The translations under genes and the position numbers were made by a program. This document shows positions 44,843 through 53,736 of a stretch of DNA of 60,629 nucleotides, piece by piece. Where the stretch lies: the NCBI GenBank assembly GCA_903858815.1, contig CAIOKE010000169.1:1-60629 (forward strand). Reading direction: 5' to 3'. The DNA is from an uncultured Planctomycetaceae bacterium. Its GTDB lineage: Bacteria; Planctomycetota; Planctomycetia; Planctomycetales; Planctomycetaceae. The stretch's first letter is position 1. Each line of letters opens with the position of its first letter. Under the pieces are notes generated by a model. It worked only from the letters and a program-made list of their open reading frames with translations. It was not told the origin of the DNA and ran no database searches.

Positions 44843-47800
44843 TCAGCGAATGCTGCTGTCCAGCGGTATTACCAGACGGGCCGAACGATCCGTCTCGGAA
44901 GGCGAAGGACCGCGGTCAGGCTGTTCAGAAGGCCCATAGAACAATTGCAGCTGCGAACGCAGTGCTGATTCTCGTTGTCGCGGGTTAGTAATCGTCCAGT
45001 CACGCTGCGGATCCACTACCGTCCACGGACTTCCTGATTTCTGAAGGTACAGTCGCTGTTGCTCAGCGAGATTCAGAGGACGAGCCCCCACGCGTCCGAA
45101 GACTGCCAGTTGATTACCAGCCTCGTCAATTGCACGATCTCGATCCACACCTTCCGACACACACAGGATCTCACCGCCCTCAGGTGCAGGCCATGTCGCC
45201 ACCAGCATGGGCTGAGGACGGACATTGAAGCCCGCGTTACCCGGCGTCTCCGGAGACGTCAGCTGTATTACCCGCAGACCATTATGCCCATCCGCCACAT
45301 ACGCAAACTGGCTGGTATACGTAATGCCAAGCCGTACATCGCGAGCGTCATTGATCAGACCGCCGGCCGTGTATACCTGATCGACTCGCGGCTTTGTCGG
45401 AGTCTCCACATCCACAATTGTCAGACCATTTTTCCCGGCCGCAACATAGGCATAGCTGCGAGCGACATAGAGGCTGCGAGCATCCGCCAGCGACAGAGAA
45501 GCAGCAAGCACCGGCTGATCGGGTTGTGTCATGTCCAGAACCTGCAGCCCACGCTCGTCCAGTACAAACGCATACCGGAACTGCGCCTCAACCGCTCGAG
45601 GCTTCTGCAGCACATCCGCCCCCAGAACCCGCACCACTCGCGGCTTCAATGGATTCTCCAGCGATACGATCACCAGCCCGGCGCGACAGCAGATCCACGC
45701 ATTTGTTCCGATGATCGTGATCGACGTAGCCCCGGTCAGTAGCCCATCCGGATTGAACACAACATCCTTCTTCAGAAAGTTGTTGAGCGGATTACCGTCC
45801 AGCAGTGTCCCGGCTCCGATCATGATCAACCCATCATAAAGATCGGTGGCATACAGGAACCCATACAGCAGATGCACGGGTGGCTCGCCATTCTCCGGTT
45901 GCCTCGCTCGGGTCGGATCAGGAGCGATGGTTGTCGGTGCGGCCACATCAGTCGCAAACCTTGAAGGCACGTAAAACTTCTGTCCGGCAGGAGACACTGG
46001 CGCAGTAACTATGCGTTCAGAAAATCCCTTATGCTCGATAAACGCCACATCAAAAACTCGCACCCCACCCGCACCACAGGCCGCATAGGCATATTCACCA
46101 CGCACCTGAAGACTCAGGATTTCCGGCTTCCTGCCGGGTCGCAACAGCTGATCTCCGATATCCACACCCGGATGCTCATGCGCGTGCTGCAGCACCCCCT
46201 CGTGCTCCCGATGCTGCTTCCATCGCTGCGGATAGACAGCTCGATGCATCGTACTGCCAATGACCGACTGTGGCTCATCCCGCTCCGTCACCTGGACAGC
46301 AAACAAACCGTGATCGCCCGCACCAACCCAGCAGTTTCTCCCAATGAAGTTGAAATAGTTCGTGCCGTGCATCAGCAACTGAGCAAGAAGTGCGTTGTTG
46401 TCACCTGCGTCTGACAAGTGACAGTCTGTGCACGACTTCGTTTCCCCTTTTCCACGAACCGTATGCGGTACGTTGGTTGAAAAGGCGATGCCACTGAGCC
46501 CATCTGCCGAGATGGTCTGCTGCTGAGTGTAAATGGCTTCCCGATTCATATTGTACGAAGTCACATGAATTGCGCATGATGATCGCGACGGGCCAATTCG
46601 ATTGCCTGTCACATTGCCATCCTTCGCCAGCATAAATACGTCATCCCGCAGCGTCTGAAAATTGTAGGCCACCTGATTGCGAGTAATATCCCCCTCGTTG
46701 TGCAGGCTCGGTGTCCTGCGGGTGGCCTTCTGCGGCAGATGACAGCCGTAGCAACTTGGGTTCCATGATGTGTGACAGGCAATGCACGACATCGTGCCCG
46801 TGTTATGACCGCAGCGATCATCCGCAGAAATCGCCCCCCACTGGAACTTCCCGGCATCATCCAGCCGTACGGTCTTGGCCAGTGCTGCTGCCGCATTATA
46901 CTCAGGCTGATCAGGATCCAGCGTGTCGGCAACCTGTGTCACGGGCCAGCTTACGCCCGGCTCAACCATTGAGTTCTGTACCACCCGTCCATTGATGAAT
47001 TCAAACCGGCGACGGCCAAAAGGCGTGCGCATCGCAGACAGACTTCTGCCAACGGTCTGACCGTCCCGCTCTTCTGCTGCAGGCCCGCCCGTCCGCAATT
47101 CACGACGGCCATCAATCGAGATTCCGGCACGAGCAGTGGCTGTGCCATGGCAGTCCTCACAACGGATCTCAATCGCCGCTCGAACTTCCCCGTACAATTT
47201 TCCGTTCCCATGCATGTCCTGCACAAAGTGGCAGTCGACACAATGCATGCCCTTCTCAAGGTGAATGTCCAGCAGATGCACCGGCACTCCGGCATGCTGT
47301 CGCAACAGCGCTTCGTCTGCCTGACGGACCCGTTCCAGTGCCTCGGGGCCCGTCCAGTCGATATCTCGTCGCAGTTCCTTCGCCTGCTCAGCTCGCTTCA
47401 CTGCTCGCTGACGCAGCGCAGCATCCGGCTCGACAACCGGATCACCAAACGCATCCACAGGCATACCATGACGATCCCTGCGGAACACCGCCTGAAACAT
47501 CCAGCCATGGCCATGAAAATCAGCAAACTGAGTATATTCCAGCTGCGGATTCAATCGGCTGGATTCAGCCAGAAACTCAGGGTCCGACCAGTTGCCCCGG
47601 GCCGAAGCCTCGTGAGGATCCGACATCGTGGATTGCATGAACTGTTCAGAAGTCGGCTCACGTTCCTGTTTCGGGTACATGAAACCAGCATCCGTCTCCA
47701 TGTCCCACCACATGAAGCCCAGATAACTGTTCATCACAGTGGTTCCCGGATGCATGTGACAGACGATGCACTGACTGGTCGGAACTCCAGTGGTGAATCG

Positions 47801-49051
47801 ATGAGCAATCGGATGCCCCGGTTCATTTTTCGGGATCGTCGGATCCGGTCGCCCCACAAACTCATCCGGCTGGGCTGCTGCAAAACCACGATTACCATAC
47901 TTCGCAAAGGGACCCGAATGTACCGGCGACCGATCATTCGCATAGACGATGTGACAGGCTGTGCAGCCACTCGAACGAAAGTCACCAGCATGATCATTCG
48001 TTCCCAGAAAATTCAATGTCGGATCCAGCAGACGCGTTTTCTGCAATCCGATGAAGACCGGGTCGGTGCGAGTGCCGGTGCCCAGCCCCCGATTGCTCAG
48101 ACGGGTCCGCGGTCGTCCGGATTCCTCAAGTCGCTCAGGAATTCCAATGTCCGTGACAAACCTCCCGCCTCGCTCAAAGATCCTCAGAATGTTTCCAGGC
48201 TGCGTGATTTCAAAACGTGGCAGGGGTTCAAGATAGGGCAGCACACCTTTGCGAGCCGTTTCGTCCGGAGTAGGCGCAGGCACAGTCTGCAGCCGCTGCG
48301 GCACGCCATGCATACTGTAGCTTTCACCATAGCGAGCCCATTTTTCAGAAACTGCCCCGTTATTGTACAGCGCCGCCCCCCACAGCATGCAGCCATGAGT
48401 CATCATGCTCTTTTTGACCTGCAGCGTCTCGGTCCCATGACAACCCGATGTTCCGCAGCTCTGATGTGCCACTCGCAGATCTCCCGGATTCACAAACCTG
48501 ATGAATTCCGGATCCTCATGATTCAGTACCGTATAAGAACGAACCGGATTGCCGGACGTGCGAAATACATCGGGGAATCGTGGCTGCACATGTGCTGCGT
48601 CCTTGGTACGAGCCAGGGGATTGCCTCCATGACAATCCGAGCATCCCAGATTTACTGCACTGCTGTAGTGAGGATCATGAGCATCCCGATGACACGTGAT
48701 ACAGCCTGCGCTGAGTGCCGCAGCCTCGGCTGGCGTCCGCGTCGCCAGACTCGCCGCAGGCATGGTAATTCTGCCCGCAGGTGGCGAATTCCCCGAGCTT
48801 TTCAGTTGTGCACGACCAGAAATATCCCTGCCCCGTGATTCCTCAGCGCTCAGCGAGGCACGCCCTGTTGTCCCCTCCGAACTTCCGGGCTTCTCAGGCA
48901 ACTCGCCCGCTGCCAGATACCATTCATCCTGACGCGTCTCACGCAGCAGAAACAGTCCGCAGCCCAGCAAAGCAGCGTTCAGCAGCACGACAACAAGAGT
49001 TCGTAGTCTCATGATCATCGAAAACGTCCATCCATGGACACGCAGGAACAC
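44843..49051 (-). CDS. decaheme cytochrome c fused to an LVIVD-type beta-propeller
   Basis: A 1402 aa exported protein. The leader (LRTLVVVLLNAALLGC) fits a lipobox, LLGC, so it may be a lipoprotein; ATG 49018 or 49012 are possible starts. Heme-attachment motifs: CITCH (117), CSDCH (137), CGTSGCH (199, CX4CH), CTACH (363), CIVCH (428), CVDCH (604), CEDCH (631), CIACH (756), CYGCH (767) and CTDCH (874), ten in all. From about 975 to 1290 come LVIVD-like blades, such as YAYAACGAGGVRVFDV, LVIVSLENPLKPRVV, LQVLDMTQPDQPVLA and LTIVDVETPTKPRV. The gene starts about 10 bases after the outer-membrane barrel gene, so the two are co-transcribed. I infer a periplasmic or surface electron carrier working with that barrel. 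Confidence 0.9.
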   Translation of the reverse strand: MFLRVHGWTFSMIMRLRTLVVVLLNAALLGCGLFLLRETRQDEWYLAAGELPEKPGSSEGTTGRASLSAEESRGRDISGRAQLKSSGNSPPAGRITMPAASLATRTPAEAAALSAGCITCHRDAHDPHYSSAVNLGCSDCHGGNPLARTKDAAHVQPRFPDVFRTSGNPVRSYTVLNHEDPEFIRFVNPGDLRVAHQSCGTSGCHGTETLQVKKSMMTHGCMLWGAALYNNGAVSEKWARYGESYSMHGVPQRLQTVPAPTPDETARKGVLPYLEPLPRFEITQPGNILRIFERGGRFVTDIGIPERLEESGRPRTRLSNRGLGTGTRTDPVFIGLQKTRLLDPTLNFLGTNDHAGDFRSSGCTACHIVYANDRSPVHSGPFAKYGNRGFAAAQPDEFVGRPDPTIPKNEPGHPIAHRFTTGVPTSQCIVCHMHPGTTVMNSYLGFMWWDMETDAGFMYPKQEREPTSEQFMQSTMSDPHEASARGNWSDPEFLAESSRLNPQLEYTQFADFHGHGWMFQAVFRRDRHGMPVDAFGDPVVEPDAALRQRAVKRAEQAKELRRDIDWTGPEALERVRQADEALLRQHAGVPVHLLDIHLEKGMHCVDCHFVQDMHGNGKLYGEVRAAIEIRCEDCHGTATARAGISIDGRRELRTGGPAAEERDGQTVGRSLSAMRTPFGRRRFEFINGRVVQNSMVEPGVSWPVTQVADTLDPDQPEYNAAAALAKTVRLDDAGKFQWGAISADDRCGHNTGTMSCIACHTSWNPSCYGCHLPQKATRRTPSLHNEGDITRNQVAYNFQTLRDDVFMLAKDGNVTGNRIGPSRSSCAIHVTSYNMNREAIYTQQQTISADGLSGIAFSTNVPHTVRGKGETKSCTDCHLSDAGDNNALLAQLLMHGTNYFNFIGRNCWVGAGDHGLFAVQVTERDEPQSVIGSTMHRAVYPQRWKQHREHEGVLQHAHEHPGVDIGDQLLRPGRKPEILSLQVRGEYAYAACGAGGVRVFDVAFIEHKGFSERIVTAPVSPAGQKFYVPSRFATDVAAPTTIAPDPTRARQPENGEPPVHLLYGFLYATDLYDGLIMIGAGTLLDGNPLNNFLKKDVVFNPDGLLTGATSITIIGTNAWICCRAGLVIVSLENPLKPRVVRVLGADVLQKPRAVEAQFRYAFVLDERGLQVLDMTQPDQPVLAASLSLADARSLYVARSYAYVAAGKNGLTIVDVETPTKPRVDQVYTAGGLINDARDVRLGITYTSQFAYVADGHNGLRVIQLTSPETPGNAGFNVRPQPMLVATWPAPEGGEILCVSEGVDRDRAIDEAGNQLAVFGRVGARPLNLAEQQRLYLQKSGSPWTVVDPQRDWTITNPRQRESALRSQLQLFYGPSEQPDRGPSPSETDRSARLVIPLDSSIR

Positions 49052-49061
49052 GCGAACGTGA

Positions 49062-51011
49062 CTACCATGTCAGAACCAGATCCATGAACATTCCGTAAAG
49101 GTTTTCCGCTCGTCCGGCCGCACCGGCAGCCGCTGACAGCGGATCTGTAACACCATAAAGATCATCGAAACCGCGACCGGGAAGCAGTGCAGACACACCA
49201 CCGGCAATCAGAATGTTGTCACTCAGCAGGGGACGATACTCGAGCCCCACGCTGAGATCAGTTCCGATACTGCGTGAAATGCCACTCTGATACGCAAATC
49301 GCTCCAGAATGGCCGTCTGATCAAACCACAGAAAGTTGATATTGGTGACTGCCCGAACCCTCGGTGTGATTTCAAAATCCATGCCACCGTTCAGCAGACG
49401 CAGACCAGGGTTCACAAAATTGCTTTGCCCCTGAAACTTGCTGCTGCGAAGGTTCGGCACAAGACTCTCACGCTGCTTCAGATTGACTCCGAATAAGCGA
49501 ATCTGCTGACGCTGCCAGAAACTGAACTGGCCGCCGGCAAAATTCGGATTGTCCAGAACCGAATCGAACCCCTCCGCCTGTCCATCGTTCGGATCATCAT
49601 CCCCCGAAGCCCAGAAACCTGAAGTCCGAAAACGCACCCAGTCACGATCAATCGACAACTCAAGCGCCGCCATGTCAGCACTGATCTGCGAACGTTCCCC
49701 CTGAATCGGATTGAAACTGTCGGTTCCGGTGACATGATAGTACGCGTGGCTCACATTGAATCGGCCGATATGCCCATCGCCGGCAAATCCCAGATACCAT
49801 GCATCAACCTCGTGCGGGCGGTAAACCCCGGCCGGATCAGGCCGCACCAGCACATTGTTACGATCATACTCCACACTGGGCTGATCATTGTTATGGTGCA
49901 GACTGATCATCGCAGTATAGCCGGGGAAAATGAAATCCTGCCGAAAATAGTTGGCGATCAGCGTATTCTGATGGCGGTCGTCGAACGTATTGAGCGTACT
50001 GTTCGTGTCCTTTTCTGTCTGATCAAACCAGATCAGATTGAACTGATCCCGGTTTGACAGTCGCGTTCCGAATAGCCGCACAGCACGATTGGTATCCGCA
50101 AATACAAACCCTCGAAAGTCACTCACAAACGGCTGTGATCCGGCACGAACCGACAGAAAGTCATAGCTGGGGCTCAGGTCCGCCAGACGCGCCTCGACAA
50201 ACCACTCCTCCATCGCCGCATACCCACGAGCTCGCGTCGTTCCGCTGCGAACATTGGGAGTCACAACTGCCAGTTCCTCCACGTCAAGGTAATTCAGATT
50301 GAACACTGGAGCCACCCGAAGCTGCCAGTCAAATGGGCGAAAACCAGCGTCCCCGTGAAACAGACTCAACTGCAGTTTCAGATTGTTAATGAAAAAGTAC
50401 TGGTCGGGATCCCCAAAAAACTCTTCATGGCCCGCTCCTGCTGTACTCTCAAATGGTGAGGTTCCAGTCGGTGTTTTGCGGAATTCATGCAGCATAAAAT
50501 TCGTGGCACTCACATTCAGAAATGTGTGCTGTCCAATGATCGGATAATCGCCCTTCAGAACATTCTGATTGTACGGATCCCACCAGTGCCCCAGTTCTCC
50601 GAAACGATCGTCTACCGGTGGATTGCCGTCCGGATAACGATCTCTCTCCGGAAAACCAATCCGCCAGCGATCTTCCACAGGCACAAAATCCAGAGTCTGC
50701 TGCTGCTCACTGGGGCGAATTCCGGTTGCTCCAGTGTAACCACGAGGCATATCCGCGGGAGAAACGGCAGTCTCCTGCCGAGGTGCGGGCTCAGCAAAAA
50801 CATCTGCCGGAGTCCGGGGCTCAAATGGCATTTGCAGCACGTCAGGCCCGGCTTCTGCATCGCTGGCGACCGATGGCGGTTCCGGAGGTACCTGCAGCGG
50901 CGGAGTGATCGATTCCTGCGCCCCAGCCGAAGACCTTGAACACAAAAATATGCTGAACAGCAGCATCCACCGCAGTTGTCTCCGCACAGACGCACTTACC
51001 CCGCTCACCAT
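49062..51011 (-). CDS. large outer-membrane beta-barrel protein, probable partner of the decaheme cytochrome
   Basis: A 649 aa protein from ATG 51011 (665 aa from ATG 51059), with a signal peptide RRQLRWMLLFSIFLCSRSSA ending near GAQ. A Pro-rich stretch of about 100 residues (TPPLQVPPEPPSVASD) is followed by about 500 residues of alternating amphipathic strands with aromatic girdles (FFINNLKLQLSLFHGDAGF, WQLRVAPVFNLNYLDVEEL, VRAVTNINFLWFDQT) and a terminal aromatic residue (MFMDLVLTW), a typical outer-membrane barrel end. It shows no similarity that I can see to the OprO/P porins at 34-39 kb. Its tight linkage to the decaheme gene suggests the barrel sheath of a porin-cytochrome conduit. No CXXCH is in it. 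Confidence 0.8.
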   Translation of the reverse strand: MVSGVSASVRRQLRWMLLFSIFLCSRSSAGAQESITPPLQVPPEPPSVASDAEAGPDVLQMPFEPRTPADVFAEPAPRQETAVSPADMPRGYTGATGIRPSEQQQTLDFVPVEDRWRIGFPERDRYPDGNPPVDDRFGELGHWWDPYNQNVLKGDYPIIGQHTFLNVSATNFMLHEFRKTPTGTSPFESTAGAGHEEFFGDPDQYFFINNLKLQLSLFHGDAGFRPFDWQLRVAPVFNLNYLDVEELAVVTPNVRSGTTRARGYAAMEEWFVEARLADLSPSYDFLSVRAGSQPFVSDFRGFVFADTNRAVRLFGTRLSNRDQFNLIWFDQTEKDTNSTLNTFDDRHQNTLIANYFRQDFIFPGYTAMISLHHNNDQPSVEYDRNNVLVRPDPAGVYRPHEVDAWYLGFAGDGHIGRFNVSHAYYHVTGTDSFNPIQGERSQISADMAALELSIDRDWVRFRTSGFWASGDDDPNDGQAEGFDSVLDNPNFAGGQFSFWQRQQIRLFGVNLKQRESLVPNLRSSKFQGQSNFVNPGLRLLNGGMDFEITPRVRAVTNINFLWFDQTAILERFAYQSGISRSIGTDLSVGLEYRPLLSDNILIAGGVSALLPGRGFDDLYGVTDPLSAAAGAAGRAENLYGMFMDLVLTW

Positions 51012-51059
51012 CTTGTGGTGACCAGCAGCAGGCCCAGCCAGTTGCAGGGTGGGGGTCAT

Positions 51060-51504
51060 GGCAGCACATCATCCGCGACACAAACTATCAACGCAAAGCG
51101 TCTGGGCAGACCATCCCCCCCAGGTGGTCTGCCACAACCTGTACCATATGTATGCGCGGATTCGTGGAGCAAGGGAGGAACAGCCCCCCATTACCTCTAA
51201 TCCCTCAGGCAACTTGACGTCACCAGAAACAGCAGCAGATTTGCGCAGGGTTTCAGACGAGTCGGCAGGACCCGCCTGCCAGGCAGATGCAAAACATCAT
51301 TGCCAGCGGCGGATTCTGCCGGAAACTGCTGGGCAAATTGACAGACATGTTCCGGCAGTTGGTCATCGCAATTGACACTGTGCGTTGCTTCTCAATAACC
51401 ACGAAGACCAACGCGACTCAGCAAAGGCTGAGTCAGAACACGATCGCCATCGCAGTTTCTCCACCCGGAGCTCAACAGATAGAAACTACAGAAACCGTTG
51501 GCGA
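51060..51504. other. upstream region of the barrel-cytochrome operon
   Basis: About 450 bases with no supported gene. CTGCCGGAA (51316-51324) and TTCCGGCAG (51350-51358) form an inverted repeat with a 25-base loop, about 300 bases upstream of the barrel gene; it might be an operator. No clear promoter is proposed. Confidence 0.4.
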
Positions 51505-51549
51505 CGCAAAACAAAGGAGTCGTTTTCTGCTGCACAGACAACGACTCCT
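51505..51549 (-). terminator. rho-independent terminator of the ThuA gene
   Basis: On the minus strand AGGAGTCGTT and AACGACTCCT form a perfect 10 bp stem, followed by TTTGTTTTGCG. It starts 28 bases after the ThuA stop codon. Confidence 0.85.
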
Positions 51550-51576
51550 GAAAATGTGCGTCAGAAACAATCAGAG

Positions 51577-52434
51577 CTATTTATTCACAGCCTCAGCCGC
51601 AGTTTTCGCTGTCTGCTCCTGCTGAGCAGACAAGTCTGGATTCGGCTTCGCGTCCAGTTGAATGTCCCCACGAATCCAGCGGACGGCCTCTGTGATTGAC
51701 TTCAAATATCGTTCATCCGCCCACGAGCTTTCATTGTGCCCCAGATTGTTGAAATACACCCGCCCAGCTCCGTACTCCTTGACCCACGCTACCGGCACAT
51801 GATAGGGCATCGATGGTCGGCACTTGGCCATGTTCAGACTCATCAGAACTCGAACCTTCTCTGGCTGCCAGTTCTTGTACTGATAAATCTCGTCGCGAAT
51901 CACAAACTCTGCACCGAACGACTGCATCAGCGGATTCTTCGGTTCATGCACAGTGATCGTCACCTCATTCCCAGCGTTCCACGGATGCCCATTGAAAGTC
52001 CCACCCACCATGTCCCAATACGGCTGGTAGTCTCCGTACGTGTCGGCGGCCGAGTGGAAGCCGAGGAACCCATGGCCTTTGGCCTTCAGCCATTCATTGA
52101 AAAAGTACTGGCGATCAGCTTCTGCGATCGGCAAAGCACCGGTTGTGTAAAACATCACGATATCGTAGTTCTGCAGATTAGCCTTCGTAAAGTCGGATGC
52201 GGCGTCCTGCGTGCAATCGACGCGAAACAAGCCCGTTTTCTCACCCAATTGGATCATCGCCACCTCTGAAACGGCCAGCTTCTCGGACTTTCGATTCACG
52301 CTGCCATGCATAAAACCTGCACTCTGAGTCAGCATCAGGACACGAGATGGCTTGACCTCCTGAGCCAGCAGGCCTCCAGCAAACAGAATACTCGACACCA
52401 GACTCAGCACAAAAGAATACCTGCGAATCGTCAT
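51577..52434 (-). CDS. exported ThuA-domain (trehalose utilisation-like) protein
   Basis: A 285 aa protein with a signal peptide (YSFVLSLVSSILFAGGLLAQ). The ThuA/glutamine-amidotransferase-like fold is shown by RVLMLTQSAGFMHGSVNRKS, NYDIVMFYTTGALP, GFLGFHSAADTYGDYQPYWD, GGTFNGHPW and PVAWVKEYGAGRVYFNNLGH. ThuA-like proteins are abundant in planctomycetes and are linked to sugar metabolism; the reaction is unresolved. A good terminator follows, and the gene is divergent from the zinc-ribbon gene. Confidence 0.88.
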   Translation of the reverse strand: MTIRRYSFVLSLVSSILFAGGLLAQEVKPSRVLMLTQSAGFMHGSVNRKSEKLAVSEVAMIQLGEKTGLFRVDCTQDAASDFTKANLQNYDIVMFYTTGALPIAEADRQYFFNEWLKAKGHGFLGFHSAADTYGDYQPYWDMVGGTFNGHPWNAGNEVTITVHEPKNPLMQSFGAEFVIRDEIYQYKNWQPEKVRVLMSLNMAKCRPSMPYHVPVAWVKEYGAGRVYFNNLGHNESSWADERYLKSITEAVRWIRGDIQLDAKPNPDLSAQQEQTAKTAAEAVNK

Positions 52435-52841
52435 TTCCTAACCCCTTGAATCTGAATGCCGGAAGTTTGTGGGAAACTGTGCGGACCAACATCGCCACGA
52501 CTGAAGTCCCCACGGATACACGCGAGTGAAAAAAAATTTCACTAGTGCTGACCATGAGCCACTGATTTTCGGGCCCCGTTTAAGCCGTTCTCAACGGTGT
52601 GTCCCCGACCAGTCTAGAGTGCATCAGACGTGCGGTAAAGTCCGCAGAACCCATCCATCTCCATCGCTGGTGTTGGCGGATACTGCTGCAATCCGGAGTT
52701 TTCTCACGAACGTCTGCACGTCTGCACGAATCAATTATCGCAGCAAAAAGCTGCTGGAACTCAGTGATTTGCAGCGTTTCGACTGACCATCCGTTCCGTT
52801 TCACATGCGTCAATCCCCCCTTGTGGAGCCGGGACATTCAA
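52435..52841. other. divergent intergenic region
   Basis: About 400 bases between the ThuA and zinc-ribbon genes. The plus-strand frame is open from 52599, but its first 81 residues show no domain and contain several rare-looking clusters, so it is treated as upstream sequence carrying promoters for both genes. Confidence 0.4.
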
Positions 52842-53516
52842 ATGGATAACCAGAACATTCGTCGACTCGATACGGGTAAGCACGCGGTTACGCGGAAACA
52901 GACGCTCACTCAGGCTCAGGAATTCGTGCTGCCAGTTACACCGAATTTTCCTTCCCCACAGGCAGCGGATTCCCTACCCCCAGGTCAAACTGCAGCATTC
53001 GTGCTTGCTGAAGCGTCATCTTCGACTAGACTCGCAGCGGTGACAGTGTCACACCCTGCAAACAATGGCACCCAGCGTCCGTCGATCCGCCCGGAAAGAC
53101 AGAAGCAGATTTTCGCCAGTCAGCAGTGTTCAACAACGATGGTCCCACTGACAGTGGGAAGCAAAAATTCAAGCGTTTCAATTGTTGACAGAAATTCGGC
53201 GCAGTCGGCGGTGGCAGGCAGGCCAGGAACAGATATGTCCGATCAACGTTCCTCGCGATCTTCCAGTGGCAGGTCGCAGAGCAAATCCACGGTTCCCTCG
53301 GCATGGTGGCGCGCGATGAACTATCGCTGTCACTTCTGCATGAAGGTGCTTGCCCCCATGAAAATGGGTACACTGGATCGGTTTCTCCTGCTTCTCAGCA
53401 TCCGCCAGTATTACTGCCAGCACTGCTTTATCGCGCATTACCGACCGTTCGGCCCTTTGAAATTGCTGCTGGCCCCGCTGCGATGGGTGTATTTCAACCT
53501 TGCCGACGAAGAATAG
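52842..53516 (+). CDS. hypothetical protein with C-terminal zinc-ribbon-like CXXC pairs
   Basis: A 224 aa protein from ATG 52842, with a GTGGAG-type site about 13 bases upstream. The first 140 residues are polar, Ser/Thr/Gln-rich and probably disordered. The C-terminal 75 residues contain YRCHFCMKVLAPMKMGTLDR and QYYCQHCFIAHYRPFG, that is two CXXC pairs 30 residues apart suited to bind zinc, followed by a hydrophobic, basic tail (LKLLLAPLRWVYFNL). A shorter start at ATG 53236 would keep only the zinc-binding part. The family is not recognised. Confidence 0.6.
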   Translation: MDNQNIRRLDTGKHAVTRKQTLTQAQEFVLPVTPNFPSPQAADSLPPGQTAAFVLAEASSSTRLAAVTVSHPANNGTQRPSIRPERQKQIFASQQCSTTMVPLTVGSKNSSVSIVDRNSAQSAVAGRPGTDMSDQRSSRSSSGRSQSKSTVPSAWWRAMNYRCHFCMKVLAPMKMGTLDRFLLLLSIRQYYCQHCFIAHYRPFGPLKLLLAPLRWVYFNLADEE

Positions 53517-53736
53517 TGGCTTCCATTCCGCGGAAAAACGATAACTCCGGGCCTGCTGGCTACGGTCTGCCCCGCGACCATTGTTAGCATCTGCTCGGCC
53601 CGGTTCCCATGCAGCAGTCGCGGCATTGTGCTGCATGGGTTTGGGCTGGTAGTCTGTGTCGCAGCTCAGTGACGACTGGTTCGGTGTGTCCGGCAGCAGA
53701 CTGCTATTTCAACCCAGGCCGCCTTCAGCTTACGCC

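Noticed and set aside
46565-46585. CAIH near residue 826 of the decaheme cytochrome as an eleventh heme site
   Set aside because: It lacks the second cysteine of the CXXCH motif.
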